DNA of 55,579 nt from Pseudomonas viridiflava (GCF_900580865.1 NZ_UTBZ01000212.1:1-55579); one strand, 5' to 3'. Shown: positions 16,651 to 26,272, numbered from the stretch's first letter. The notes: a model not told the origin generated them from the sequence alone. Translations and numbers: made by a program.

Positions 16651-18348
16651 TTACTGCCCCGCCGCCACACTCGCCGGCGCCTGCGACGGCGTGACAATGC
16701 TGCCCAGATCAATATGCTTCCACTCAGGCTTGGCGCCCAACCGCGCATTGAAGCGATAGTTGAAGGTGAATTCATCCGCCGTCGCGACACTCAGTGGTTT
16801 GCCATAAACAGCCTCGATCCCCGCCAGGTCATAGCCCATCAACTGCAACAGCGTCGGGAAAATGTTGTAGTGGCTGGAACGATCCTTGTTCGCCGCCAAT
16901 TGCGCCGACCAGTCCAGCGTCTTCAGAGCGCTGCCCTGAATCACCACCAACGGCACCAGCCCTTCCTCCTCCACCGGGTCGCCACCGCAATGGGTGTTCA
17001 AACCCGGATTACCGCGTTCATGCAGATCCTGGCCATGATCAGAGGTATAGATCAGCAGCGCATTGTTCAGATTGGCCTGAGCGAATACCCGCGCGAAAAA
17101 CTCGCCGACGTTCCACAACACGGTGTTCTTGTAGGCGTTGCGGTACAGCACCCAATCATCCGGCTGGCCATTGAAACCGTTGCGCTCGCCGGTATCGGCC
17201 ACCTCGGTGAATTGCCCGCGCGGCAAGGTCGGGCGGTAGGCCATGAACGCATCCGGGTATTTGTCATGCACCGGGAAGTGCGCGCCGACCTTGTTGATCA
17301 CCACCAGCTCCGGTTTGTCATCGTTGAGCAATTCGATGAGCTTCGCCGCTGCCGCCATGTCGCGATCGCGCACGCTGGTCTGGTCGAATTGCACGAACTG
17401 GTCGATGTCCTTCTTTTCGGTATCGGTCATCAGGTTCTGCAGATTGCCGGCGGTGCGCTGGGCATCGATGTAGACGGTGCGCAGCCCGGCCTTTTTCGCG
17501 TACTGCCAGATCGACGGTAGCGTGCTGTTGATGCGCATGTAATCGGTGCGGGTGCCGCCGTAGCGCAGGGTCACGTTGGTGTCGGCGCTGCAATTGGCGA
17601 TGGACGCGGCGTAGCCGTAATTGAAGATATCGACGCCGGGACGCGCTTGTTTGAGGTTGCTGTGCACACCGAACGGCGCGTTGATGTCCAGATAATTGCC
17701 GGAGATGCTTTCGTCGATGATCAGCACGATGTCATGCCCAACGACTTGCGAGTTACGCGCCAGCGTCACCGGCTCACGAGGGCCGACGGTGTTGTGCAGT
17801 GCTTCATAGGCAAACAGATTCAGATAGGCCAGCGGCGTGTACATGATCGGCAAGCCACGCGCGCCCTCTCCCGCACGCAAGAACAGCACCGCACTGAGCA
17901 GCAACACGCCGCACACCGGCGCCGCCACACGTAACGCGTTGGGAATCGCCAGGCCATGGCGTGGTTTCAGGCCGATGCCGAACAGCAACAGCAAACCACT
18001 GAGCACGCCGCGCAGGATCGCGTCCCGGTACTGGTACGCCGCTTCCTGGATGAAGCCGCCGGAGTAAACCAATGAGACGAAACCGCTGTAGGTCAGGTAA
18101 TCCGCCGTGACCCGGGTATAGACATCGAAAAACACTGCTGAGACAAACATTGCCAATGCGAACACGTGGCGAATGAGAGCCTGCCTTATATACGCCATTA
18201 GATATAACGCAAAAGTAAGCGCCAAAAACATCGCGCCAAAAAGAAGTACAGCAAAACTGAGGCCGATAGCATTTAACCGATCAATGTAATATTCGGAATA
18301 AATCAATAAATAAACAATTAAGAACAATTCTTTGGCATATCTGAACAT
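16651..18348 (-). CDS. Inner-membrane sulfatase-fold transferase (EptA/OpgB-like alkaline phosphatase superfamily)
   Basis: A 565-residue protein. Four or five N-terminal helices (to ~170) precede a periplasmic sulfatase-fold domain. Metal-site motifs are visible: HDIVLIIDESISGNYL at ~205, NKVGAHFPVHDKYP at ~355 and LLIYTSDHGQDLHE at ~435. In relatives such as EptA, a Thr or Ser in the first region takes phosphoethanolamine or phosphoglycerol from a phospholipid and passes it to a glycan. The donor and acceptor here are unknown; EptA's usual TTP nucleophile context is not clear. It is divergent from the polysaccharide operon, sharing a 387-bp intergenic region. Confidence 0.8.
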   Translation of the reverse strand: MFRYAKELFLIVYLLIYSEYYIDRLNAIGLSFAVLLFGAMFLALTFALYLMAYIRQALIRHVFALAMFVSAVFFDVYTRVTADYLTYSGFVSLVYSGGFIQEAAYQYRDAILRGVLSGLLLLFGIGLKPRHGLAIPNALRVAAPVCGVLLLSAVLFLRAGEGARGLPIMYTPLAYLNLFAYEALHNTVGPREPVTLARNSQVVGHDIVLIIDESISGNYLDINAPFGVHSNLKQARPGVDIFNYGYAASIANCSADTNVTLRYGGTRTDYMRINSTLPSIWQYAKKAGLRTVYIDAQRTAGNLQNLMTDTEKKDIDQFVQFDQTSVRDRDMAAAAKLIELLNDDKPELVVINKVGAHFPVHDKYPDAFMAYRPTLPRGQFTEVADTGERNGFNGQPDDWVLYRNAYKNTVLWNVGEFFARVFAQANLNNALLIYTSDHGQDLHERGNPGLNTHCGGDPVEEEGLVPLVVIQGSALKTLDWSAQLAANKDRSSHYNIFPTLLQLMGYDLAGIEAVYGKPLSVATADEFTFNYRFNARLGAKPEWKHIDLGSIVTPSQAPASVAAGQ

Positions 18349-18735
18349 GGCGATACCGATCGGGCAAAACGGCAGGGAGTCAAAGGTTTGTCAGTCAGAA
18401 CCTGACACTAGCACCCGGCCATCAAAGCGCAAGAATTGACTGTTTTTTGTAGAAAGCGTCAAAAAAACGGTGACTCAAATCTGACACAGCCAATACGCTA
18501 CAAGCCTTTAAATTAGCGGCTTATGACCGTTTATCGCTTATTTAAAATCTGAACAAATCTGCACAAAAGCAACAAATTCAATCGCAGCAATGACTTGATG
18601 GCCAATCGCCAAAAAACACTCAAGTGTTATACCGATGCAACATGTCATTTTGCTGACACGCTTTTCAAACGCTGCGCTATACCCCTTTAACAATCTCATT
18701 CCGTAGTTAACTTTTGGTGTTACTGAGGTGCGCAG
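18349..18735. promoter_or_regulatory. Divergent AT-rich regulatory region upstream of the polysaccharide operon
   Basis: This 387-bp gene-free region separates the sulfatase-like gene (-) from ugd (+). It contains three copies of CTGACAC (18402-18408, 18481-18487, 18653-18659), the first joined to a GTCAG-N3-CTGAC palindrome (18394-18406). The region is much richer in A/T than its flanks. I could not assign a specific sigma-factor promoter by eye. Its length fits a heavily regulated exopolysaccharide operon. Confidence 0.5.
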
Positions 18736-20088
18736 ATGGACGTGAGCGTATTTGGCACTGGCTATGTCGGACTTATACAAGCCGCCGCACTTGCAGATGT
18801 CGGTCATCGCGTTTTATGCGTGGATATTGACCCAAACAAGATTAAACAACTGCAACAAGCAGTGCCGCCCATTAGCGAGCCCGGTTTGTCCAGCACGCTT
18901 GAGGAAAACATCAAGGCCGGCCGTCTGCTGTTCAGTACCCAGGCAAGCGACGCCGTCGAGCATGCCGAGCTGATTTTCATCGCCGTCGGCACCCCGGCCG
19001 ATGAGGATGGTTCTGCCGATCTCAGCCATGTGCTCAACGTCGCCCGGCAAATCGCTTCGTACATGGAAGCTGACCGCACCCTGATCATCAAATCCACGGT
19101 GCCGGTGGGCACGGCCGATCAGGTGCTGGCCACCGCCAACAGCGAATTGCTGCGTCGTGGCAAGACTGATCTGCAAGTGCGGGTGGTGTCCAACCCGGAA
19201 TTCCTCAAGGAAGGCAGCGCCCTCGCCGACTGCATGCGCCCGGACCGGATCATCGTCGGCACCCACGACGACGCGGCCCGCGAGCAGATGAGCGAGTTGT
19301 ACGCGCCGTTCTGCCGCAACCGCGAAAAACTGATGTTCATGGACAACCGCAGCGCCGAGCTGACCAAGTACGCCGCCAACGCCATGCTCGCCACGCGCAT
19401 CAGCTTCATGAACGAGTTGGCCAATCTCACCGAACTGCTCGGTGCCGACATCGAGGCCGTGCGCAAAGGCATTGGTTCAGATCCGCGCATCGGTTACCAC
19501 TTCATCTATCCGGGCTGCGGCTTCGGTGGCTCGTGCTTTCCCAAGGACCTGCGCGCCCTGCTGCACACCGCCGAACACAACGGCATGCCGCTGAAACTGC
19601 TGCGCAGCGTCACCGACGTCAACGACCTGCAGCGGCACATCCTGTTCAGCAAACTCAAAGCACAGTTCCCGCAAGGTCTGGCCGGCAAATCCATTGCTGT
19701 GTGGGGCCTGGCGTTCAAACCGAACACCGATGACATGCGCGAAGCACCAAGCCGTTATCTGATGGATGCGCTATGGGCTGAAGGCGCCAGCGTGCAGGCT
19801 TACGACCCGGAAGCCATGTCCGAATGCCGGCGCCTCTACGGCTACCGCAACGATCTGCACCTGTGCGCCACCCGCGACGACACCCTGGAAGACGCCGATG
19901 CGCTGGTTATCTGCACCGAGTGGAAAAACTTCCGCGTGGTCGATTTCGAGTTGCTCGCCGAAAAGCTGCGCTCGAAGGTAATCATTGACGGCCGCAATCT
20001 GTACAACCCGGAACAAGTGGCGGCCGCCGGCCTGCATTACAGCGGCATCGGCTTGCGCCACATTGCCCCTGAAGGACTACGGCCATGA
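18736..20088 (+). CDS. ugd: UDP-glucose 6-dehydrogenase
   Basis: A 450-residue NAD-dependent dehydrogenase. The N-terminal Rossmann start is SVFGTGYVGLIQAAALADVG, the substrate helix has KYAANAMLATRISFMNE, and the catalytic Cys lies in GCGFGGSCFPKDLRALL at ~255-271. A C-terminal Rossmann domain contains VWGLAFKPNTDDMREAPS. It oxidises UDP-glucose to UDP-glucuronate in two steps; a GDP-mannose dehydrogenase is the main alternative, but the downstream epimerase favours UDP-glucose. It is the first gene of the 16-gene polysaccharide run and overlaps the next gene by 4 bp (ATGA). Confidence 0.9.
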   Translation: MDVSVFGTGYVGLIQAAALADVGHRVLCVDIDPNKIKQLQQAVPPISEPGLSSTLEENIKAGRLLFSTQASDAVEHAELIFIAVGTPADEDGSADLSHVLNVARQIASYMEADRTLIIKSTVPVGTADQVLATANSELLRRGKTDLQVRVVSNPEFLKEGSALADCMRPDRIIVGTHDDAAREQMSELYAPFCRNREKLMFMDNRSAELTKYAANAMLATRISFMNELANLTELLGADIEAVRKGIGSDPRIGYHFIYPGCGFGGSCFPKDLRALLHTAEHNGMPLKLLRSVTDVNDLQRHILFSKLKAQFPQGLAGKSIAVWGLAFKPNTDDMREAPSRYLMDALWAEGASVQAYDPEAMSECRRLYGYRNDLHLCATRDDTLEDADALVICTEWKNFRVVDFELLAEKLRSKVIIDGRNLYNPEQVAAAGLHYSGIGLRHIAPEGLRP

Positions 20089-21122
20089 AGGTCTTGGTCA
20101 CCGGTGCGGCCGGCTTTATTGGTGCCCATTGCGTACTGCGGTTGCTGCGCGAGGGGCACTCGGTGGTCGGTCTGGACAATTTCAACGCCTACTACGACCC
20201 GCAACTCAAGCACGACCGCGTGCAGTGGGTGCGCGAACAGGCCGGCGATTTCCAGCTCGCGACGGTTGACCTGGCCGATGCCTCGGCCATCGAAGCGCTG
20301 TTTGTCCGCGAACGCCCACAAGTGGTGATTCACCTCGCGGCGCAAGCCGGGGTGCGTTATTCGCTGGAAAATCCACGGGCGTATCTGGACAGCAACCTCA
20401 ACGGTTTTCTGAACATTCTCGAAAGCTGCCGGCATCACCCGGTCGAGCACCTGATCTACGCCTCGTCGAGTTCGGTCTACGGCGCCAACCAGCACACCCC
20501 GTACTCGGTGCAGGACGGCGTCAATCACCCACTGTCGCTGTACGCCGCGACGAAAAAAGCCAATGAACTGATGGCGCACAGTTACAGCCATCTGTTCGGC
20601 ATTCCCTGCACCGGCCTGCGCTTTTTCACCGTGTACGGGCCATGGGGCCGGCCAGACATGTCACCGATCCAGTTCGCCCGGGCGATCAGTGAAGGCACGC
20701 CGCTGAAACTGTTCAACTACGGCGAGCACCAGCGCGATTTCACCTACATCGACGACATCATCGAAAGCATCGCCCGCCTCATCGAGCAGCCACCGCAGGC
20801 CAATCTGCAGTGGGATCGCGAGCAGCCCGACCCGGCCAGCAGCATGGCGCCGTGGCGGCTGTTCAACATCGGCGGGCAGCACCCGGTCGAGCTGAAAACC
20901 TATCTGGCGCTGCTGGAAAAGCACCTCGGTCAGACCGCCATTGTCGAGTTGCTGCCGCTGCAACCGGGCGACGTGCTCAACACTTGCGCCGAGGCCAGCG
21001 ATCTGGCCCAGGCCACCGGATTTCAGCCCCGGATAGAGCTGGATGAGGGACTCGGGCGCTTTATCGCCTGGTTCCGCGACTACTACCCCACTGCCTATCG
21101 CCCACGCGCCGTTCGCGGCTGA
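20085..21122 (+). CDS. NAD-dependent epimerase, probably UDP-glucuronate 4-epimerase
   Basis: A 345-residue short-chain dehydrogenase. It has the dinucleotide motif VTGAAGFIGAH, the DNFNAYYDPQLKHDR segment typical of UDP-glucuronate epimerases, a Ser-rich YASSSSVYG strand and the catalytic YAATK. The product would be UDP-galacturonate made from the Ugd product, so the polymer probably carries uronic acids. The gene overlaps ugd by 4 bp. UDP-glucose 4-epimerase activity cannot be excluded. Confidence 0.87.
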   Translation: MKVLVTGAAGFIGAHCVLRLLREGHSVVGLDNFNAYYDPQLKHDRVQWVREQAGDFQLATVDLADASAIEALFVRERPQVVIHLAAQAGVRYSLENPRAYLDSNLNGFLNILESCRHHPVEHLIYASSSSVYGANQHTPYSVQDGVNHPLSLYAATKKANELMAHSYSHLFGIPCTGLRFFTVYGPWGRPDMSPIQFARAISEGTPLKLFNYGEHQRDFTYIDDIIESIARLIEQPPQANLQWDREQPDPASSMAPWRLFNIGGQHPVELKTYLALLEKHLGQTAIVELLPLQPGDVLNTCAEASDLAQATGFQPRIELDEGLGRFIAWFRDYYPTAYRPRAVRG

Positions 21123-21140
21123 ATTCATGTGGAGGACTCC

Positions 21141-21887
21141 ATGACTGGACATGAGAAAGGTGTACCGATCCTAGAAATGCGCCGCGACAAGCGCGTGGAT
21201 CCCGAGCACCGAATGCGTCTCGACGCGGCGATTCATCGCCAGGGTCGCGGCTGGTTCACCGGCCGCGACGGCGGTCGGCCATGGCAACTGTCACGCACCA
21301 ATCGCGTGGTCGCCTGCCTTGGGGCGCTGCTGATCCTGGTGCTGATTTCCCCGCTGTTGCTGGGTCTGGCGCTGGTCATCAAGTTCAGCAGCCCAGGTCC
21401 AGTGATGTTCGTGCAGAAACGCACTGGCTACCGCGGCCGCAAGTTCGGCATGTACAAATTTCGCACCATGGTGGCCAACGCCGAAGACTTGAAAGAATCG
21501 CTGCGCCACCTCAACAAACACGGTGCCGACGCGATCGATTTCAAGATCGACCACGACCCGCGCATCACCCGCATCGGTGGTTTCCTGCGGCGCACCAGCC
21601 TTGATGAACTCCCCAACCTGATCAATGTAGTGACCGGCGACATGCGCCTGGTCGGCCCGCGTCCGACCTCGTTCAACGCCTACCGCTACAAGGACAATCA
21701 CCTCGCGCGTCTGGCGATCTACCCCGGCATGACCGGCCTGTGGCAGATCTCCGGACGCAGCAATATCGACTTCGACCAGCGCGTTGAGTTGGACCTCAGC
21801 TACATCGCCGAGCAGAGCCTTCTGCTTGATCTGAAGATTCTGTTGAAAACCCCCTTCAAAGTATTCAGCGGCCACGGAGCAAGCTAA
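21141..21887 (+). CDS. Polyprenyl-phosphate sugar-1-phosphate transferase (initiating enzyme)
   Basis: A 248-residue bacterial sugar transferase of the short, single-hairpin type (WcaJ/ExoY C-terminal unit). One membrane segment (VACLGALLILVLISPLLLG) is followed by QKRTGYRGRKFGMYKFRTM, RRTSLDELPNLINVVTGDM and LVGPRPTSFNAY. It should load the first sugar phosphate onto undecaprenyl phosphate at the inner membrane. ATG 21141 is preferred because GGAGG sits 5 nt upstream; a GTG at 21129 precedes it. It ends in a one-base TAATG overlap with the next gene. Confidence 0.92.
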   Translation: MTGHEKGVPILEMRRDKRVDPEHRMRLDAAIHRQGRGWFTGRDGGRPWQLSRTNRVVACLGALLILVLISPLLLGLALVIKFSSPGPVMFVQKRTGYRGRKFGMYKFRTMVANAEDLKESLRHLNKHGADAIDFKIDHDPRITRIGGFLRRTSLDELPNLINVVTGDMRLVGPRPTSFNAYRYKDNHLARLAIYPGMTGLWQISGRSNIDFDQRVELDLSYIAEQSLLLDLKILLKTPFKVFSGHGAS

Positions 21888-22534
21888 TGGACGGTTCAAC
21901 CAACAAAAGCCTGAGCATCGCCACCCCCAGCGAATCGAACCTGACCTCGACCGTGCTGGATCTCGATCTGCGGATCCTGTTCCTGACCGCCGCCAACCCC
22001 GGCTCAGGCACCACCACTAGCGCGATGGCGCTGGCGAGCCAACTGGCACAAATGAGCAGCGGCCAGGTATTGCTGGTCGATGCCAGCCAGTCGGCGAGCA
22101 ACCTCACCCAGCAACTGAACCTGAGCAAGGAGCGCGGCCTGCGCGATTTGCTGTTCAACCCGGACAACCCGCCGCTGTTGCAGGACTGCGTGGTGCAGGT
22201 CTCGAGCCTGCCGTTCCACGTGCTGCCCAACGGCCGGCCGATCCGCACCCTGGAGCACCTGACCGCCGAACGTCTGAGCCCGTTGCTTGATCAATTGGGC
22301 AGCCAGTACCGCTTTGTGGTGATCGACGGCGACGCGGTGTACTCCGACGCCGACACGCTGGTCATCAGCACGCAAGTCGATGGCGTGGTGCTTGTCGTAC
22401 GCGCCGAAGACACCCGCTGGGAAGTCGCCCAGGCCGCCGTGCAACGCCTGACTCAGGCCGGGGCAAAAGTGGTCGGTAGCGTGTTCAACCGGCGCAAGTA
22501 CTACATGCCCAAATGGCTTTACAAAAACCTGTAA
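21887..22534 (+). CDS. CpsD/CapB-like P-loop ATPase with degenerate Walker A
   Basis: A 215-residue MinD/BY-kinase-fold protein encoded between the sugar transferase and the export genes, where a chain-length tyrosine kinase is expected. Its Walker A reads ANPGSGTTTSA: the Lys of the usual GKS/T is replaced by Thr. Walker A' keeps Asp (VLLVDAS) but lacks the RRP that follows in CpsD/Wzc, and Walker B reads VVIDGDAVYSDAD. Three Tyr lie near the C-terminus (KYYMPKWLYKNL), fewer than in a typical tyrosine cluster. It may be a regulator without kinase activity that pairs with the Wzz-like protein at 23595. Confidence 0.8.
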   Translation: MDGSTNKSLSIATPSESNLTSTVLDLDLRILFLTAANPGSGTTTSAMALASQLAQMSSGQVLLVDASQSASNLTQQLNLSKERGLRDLLFNPDNPPLLQDCVVQVSSLPFHVLPNGRPIRTLEHLTAERLSPLLDQLGSQYRFVVIDGDAVYSDADTLVISTQVDGVVLVVRAEDTRWEVAQAAVQRLTQAGAKVVGSVFNRRKYYMPKWLYKNL

Positions 22535-22555
22535 GCAAACGCAAAGGATGACGCC

Positions 22556-23578
22556 ATGAACGCCAAAATGCTTGTCCTGCTGTTGCTGCCGCTTGCAGGC
22601 TGCTCCAGCAATTCCGACACCCGCAACATGCCGGTGAATATCCTCACCGCCACACCGGCCAATGCACAAGCCACCGACATGCCGAGGGTCGAGCAGACCC
22701 TGCGCCCGAAAGACGTGCTGGATGTGATTTTCCACATCAGCACCAGCGGCTCGGACGCTTACCGTGTGCAGTCGGGTGACCAGATCGGCCTGAACTTCAC
22801 TGCTGCCAGTCAGCTCAACGGCACGCAACTGGTGCTGCCTGACGGCACCATCGAACTGCCGGGCGCCAACACCTCGGTGAAAATTGCCGGGCTGACCAGC
22901 GACGAGGCGCGGCAGGAAATCCAGCGCGCCTATCAACGCAAGCAGTTGTTCCAGCCCAACCGCAATCAGCTCTCGGTGCAGATTCTGAGCCCGCTGAGCA
23001 ACGAGCAAAACCTCAAAAGCGCGCTGAACCACCCCGCCACCGGCATGAGCCGCGAAATCACCGTCGGCACCGATGGCTATGCGAGTTTTCCGGAAATCGG
23101 CGCTGTGCCGCTGCAAGGCATGACGGTCAATCAACTGGAAACCTTCCTCAACAGCAAGTACGCGCATTTGCCGGGACGGATGACTGTGGATGTGCTGCTG
23201 AAATCCACCGCCGGCAACGAGATCTACGTGCTCGGCGAAGTCGCTCAACCGGGCTCGTACCCGATCCGCCGGCCGGTGTCGGTGCTTGAGGCGCTGACTC
23301 TGGCGCGCGGTACCAATGTCAAGGCGCGTCTCGATTCGGTGGTGATCATGCGGCGTAACGGCAATCAGGTGCAGGCCATGAATTACGACGTCGAGAAAGC
23401 ACTGTCGGGCGATGCGCCACAGATCGCCTACCTGCAACCGGACGACATGCTCTACGTGCCAAAAACCAAACTGGCCAGCGCCGGCGAGCTCGCCCGCCAA
23501 CTGGCCGATGTGGTGCTGTTCCAGGGCGTGGGTTTCAGCTTCGGCTACCGCGTCGACAACAAAGGCAGTGACAACTGA
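22556..23578 (+). CDS. Outer-membrane polysaccharide export lipoprotein (Wza/OPX family)
   Basis: A 340-residue protein with a lipobox (LLPLAGC, Cys ~16). After a linker come the export-domain pattern (YRVQSGDQIGLNF, VLPDGTIELPG), an SLBB-type segment (EIYVLGEVAQPGSYPI at ~222) and LQPDDMLYVPKTKLA. A C-terminal part with LADVVLFQGVGFSFGY fits the outer-membrane helix. Wza proteins form the octameric outer-membrane channel for the polymer. It is followed by the Wzz gene after 16 bp. Confidence 0.9.
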   Translation: MNAKMLVLLLLPLAGCSSNSDTRNMPVNILTATPANAQATDMPRVEQTLRPKDVLDVIFHISTSGSDAYRVQSGDQIGLNFTAASQLNGTQLVLPDGTIELPGANTSVKIAGLTSDEARQEIQRAYQRKQLFQPNRNQLSVQILSPLSNEQNLKSALNHPATGMSREITVGTDGYASFPEIGAVPLQGMTVNQLETFLNSKYAHLPGRMTVDVLLKSTAGNEIYVLGEVAQPGSYPIRRPVSVLEALTLARGTNVKARLDSVVIMRRNGNQVQAMNYDVEKALSGDAPQIAYLQPDDMLYVPKTKLASAGELARQLADVVLFQGVGFSFGYRVDNKGSDN

Positions 23579-23594
23579 CTCTCAGGTGAACGAC

Positions 23595-25184
23595 ATGAAC
23601 CCAAAAGAAAATTACCTGCACGAGTTCTTCAGGATTTTCTTCGCCAACAAGCAACTGGTGAAGCGCATCTTCCTGATCTTTGCAGTGATCGCGCTGTTGC
23701 TGCCGCTGTTGCTCAAACAGAGCTTCGATATCACCGCGCAGGTGATCGTGCAGTCGAAAAAACTCTCCCAGGGCGATGCGACCACCTCGCTGACCCAGGA
23801 CAACGCCACCTTCATTCCGCCATCGCTGGCGGACATGGAAACCGAAAGCAATATCCTCCGTTCGCCGGCGCTGATCCGTCAGACCATCAGCGAACTGCGC
23901 GATCAGGGTCAGTACAACCCGCCGCCGGGGATGCTCAGCAAGCTGGCCGAACCGTTCAAGCGTTATGTCAGCACGCCGCTGCGCGAGTACGTGATCAATC
24001 CGCTGCGTGATGCTCTGGGCATGGAAACCGATCCGGTGCGCGACACGGCACTGGATGGCTTGACCCAGGAGGCCATCGACAATCTGAAGATCGAAACCCT
24101 GCCGGGTTCCAATGTCATCTCGATCGTCTACAGCTTCCCTGATCCCGCCCAGGGCACGACGTTCGTTGCCACGCTGCTGCGCAACTATCTGGTCGATCGT
24201 CAGGCGTTGCAATCGATCGAGCTGCCGCACTCGTTCTACGAGACCAAGAAGCTTCAGTATCAGGTCCGCCTCGACGGTCTGGAAGGCGAGCGACTGAGCC
24301 TGCTGGAAAGCGTCGGTTCGTCCGATCCGAAAGAGGAAATCACCTTTCGCCTCAACGCGATCAACACCGAAGAGCAGGCACTCAACCTGTATCGCGATCG
24401 CTTGCTGCAAAGCCAGCGCTGGCTCGATTACCTGAAGACCAGCCTGGCCACCGCCAACACCAACAAACTCAATGACTACACCTTTCCGTTCACCTTCACC
24501 ACGACGGTGGACAACATCGCGTTCGAAGACCGCGAGATCCGGCAGATGGGCGAGGCGCTGACCACTCAGGTCAGCCGCTATATGAACGACCTGGCGATAT
24601 TTCAGCCAAGTAGCGAGCCGATGTTGCTGGCCCGCGAGCAGATTGCCCGCACACGCCAGCAGTTCCTCAAAGTGGTCAATAACCGCATCCAGGAACGCAC
24701 GATCGACCTGTCGGTGGTCAGCCAGGTCATCGAGCAGAAAACCGCGCGCATTGCCGAGTTCAAGAATCGCATCCATCAATTGCAGCAAACCCAAAGCAAG
24801 CTGCGCCAGATGGACACCGAGATCGGCGCATTGCACGCAGCGTTCTCAACCTATGCGCAACGCTTTGCCGAAAGCAGCACGACCCGCGCGCTGGATAACG
24901 ACTTGTCCAACGCCCGTGTCTTGAGTCCGCCGTATGAACCGACCGAGGCGGCGTTTCCCAAGCCGATGTTGATCATTCCGTTTGGTCTGCTCACCGGACT
25001 GCTGCTGGCCATTGCCTTCGTCTATGTACGTGAGTTCTTCGATCACCGCTTCAAGCATCCGGCGCAAATCAGCCATGAACTGGGCCTACCGGTGCTGTTG
25101 GTGCTCAACGAAGAGACGTCGCAGCCGGGCAATCCGCACAAGAACTGGACCGTGCCGAGCCTGGTTCACTGGGTGCGCAATTGA
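23595..25184 (+). CDS. Wzz/GumC-type polysaccharide co-polymerase
   Basis: A 529-residue protein with membrane helices at both ends: ~24-42 (IFLIFAVIALLLPLLL) and ~458-478 (MLIIPFGLLTGLLLAIAF). Between them is a long periplasmic region with heptad-like coiled coils (~200-450). A PP-rich segment just before the second helix is typical of polysaccharide co-polymerases. The chain stops about 50 residues after the second helix, so the kinase domain is on the separate protein at 21887. ATG 23595 is used; the frame is open back to 23412 inside the Wza gene but has no ribosome site there. It sets chain length and links polymerisation to export. Confidence 0.9.
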   Translation: MNPKENYLHEFFRIFFANKQLVKRIFLIFAVIALLLPLLLKQSFDITAQVIVQSKKLSQGDATTSLTQDNATFIPPSLADMETESNILRSPALIRQTISELRDQGQYNPPPGMLSKLAEPFKRYVSTPLREYVINPLRDALGMETDPVRDTALDGLTQEAIDNLKIETLPGSNVISIVYSFPDPAQGTTFVATLLRNYLVDRQALQSIELPHSFYETKKLQYQVRLDGLEGERLSLLESVGSSDPKEEITFRLNAINTEEQALNLYRDRLLQSQRWLDYLKTSLATANTNKLNDYTFPFTFTTTVDNIAFEDREIRQMGEALTTQVSRYMNDLAIFQPSSEPMLLAREQIARTRQQFLKVVNNRIQERTIDLSVVSQVIEQKTARIAEFKNRIHQLQQTQSKLRQMDTEIGALHAAFSTYAQRFAESSTTRALDNDLSNARVLSPPYEPTEAAFPKPMLIIPFGLLTGLLLAIAFVYVREFFDHRFKHPAQISHELGLPVLLVLNEETSQPGNPHKNWTVPSLVHWVRN

Positions 25185-26272
25185 ACGCGGCGTCCACCCC
25201 GTGCGTCGCGCTGCCGATCATTCATTTGCTCAGCAGCGGCGGCTTCTACGGCGCCGAGCGGATGTTGCTGGATCATTGCCTGGCGACGCCGGGGCAGCAT
25301 CAGGTGCTGTTCCTCGACGCGCCACCAGAGCTGATCGAGCGCTTTCGCGAGGCCGGGGTGGACGCTCGCGGCTGTGCCGGGCTCGGCGGACTGCTGAGGC
25401 ACTTGCATCAGCGCCGTGGTGACAAGCCGTTGCTCAACACGCACAACTTCAAAGGGCTAGTGTTCGGCTGGGTCGGCGCCACTGTGTTGCGCCTGCCGCT
25501 GGTGATCACTCAGCACGGTTTCACCCCGCGCAGTCGCAAGCAGAAGTTCTACACCTGGCTAAGCCTGCAACTGTGCCGCACGGCCTCGGTGAAGCAGGTG
25601 GTCTGCGTCGCGCAAAGCATCGCTGTGTTGCACCGTCAGGCCGGCGTCCGTGCCGAGAAGTTGCAGGTGATTGCCAACGGTTTGCCAGCGGCGCCAGCGC
25701 TGTCGCCGGCGCTGGAACGACAACGCTGGCTGGTCGGTTACGTCGGTCGGTTGAGCAGCGAAAAAGGCCCGGATCTGTTTCTCGATGCGCTGATTGCGTT
25801 GTGTCACCAGCATCCGCAACTGGACGCCGTGATGCTCGGTGACGGTCCGGAACGTGAGGCCTTGCAGGCGCGTATCGACGCTGCCGGTTTACCACAGCGG
25901 ATTCGCTTGCCGGGCTATCAGACGGCGATGCAAGGCTGGTGGCAGCAACTCGATGCGCTGGTGATCAGCTCGCGCACCGAGGGTACGCCGATGATTCTGC
26001 TCGAAGCGATGCAGGCCGGTGTGCCCGTGGTGGCGTTCGCCGTCGGTGGCATTCCCGATGTCTTGCAGGATCGCCACAACGGCCTGCTCGCCGCACCGAC
26101 CGATACCACCGCCCTCGCCCGTCAGCTCGACACCTTGCTGGCCGAACCGCAGCTTGCCGCCCAACTACGCGACAACGCCAGACGCACACAACAGGAACGC
26201 TACGACCTCAAGGCCTTGGCTGAATGCTGGTCGCAGCTGTACATCCACACGGCACGGGAGGCACGCGCATGA
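25181..26272 (+). CDS. Family 4 glycosyltransferase
   Basis: A 363-residue GT-B enzyme. The N-terminal half has LLSSGGFYGAERMLLDH, the interdomain part VGYVGRLSSEKGPDLFL, and the donor site SSRTEGTPMILLEAMQAGVP with the paired Glu of GT4 retaining enzymes. It should add a sugar to the lipid-linked repeat unit in the cytoplasm. The only plausible start is TTG 25181, which overlaps the Wzz stop (TTGA); no ATG or GTG exists nearby in frame. Confidence 0.88.
   Translation: MNAASTPCVALPIIHLLSSGGFYGAERMLLDHCLATPGQHQVLFLDAPPELIERFREAGVDARGCAGLGGLLRHLHQRRGDKPLLNTHNFKGLVFGWVGATVLRLPLVITQHGFTPRSRKQKFYTWLSLQLCRTASVKQVVCVAQSIAVLHRQAGVRAEKLQVIANGLPAAPALSPALERQRWLVGYVGRLSSEKGPDLFLDALIALCHQHPQLDAVMLGDGPEREALQARIDAAGLPQRIRLPGYQTAMQGWWQQLDALVISSRTEGTPMILLEAMQAGVPVVAFAVGGIPDVLQDRHNGLLAAPTDTTALARQLDTLLAEPQLAAQLRDNARRTQQERYDLKALAECWSQLYIHTAREARA

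Noticed and set aside
22004..24836. Two long minus-strand frames opposite the CpsD, Wza and Wzz genes
   Set aside because: They are antisense shadows of co-directional operon genes with well-supported starts and overlaps.
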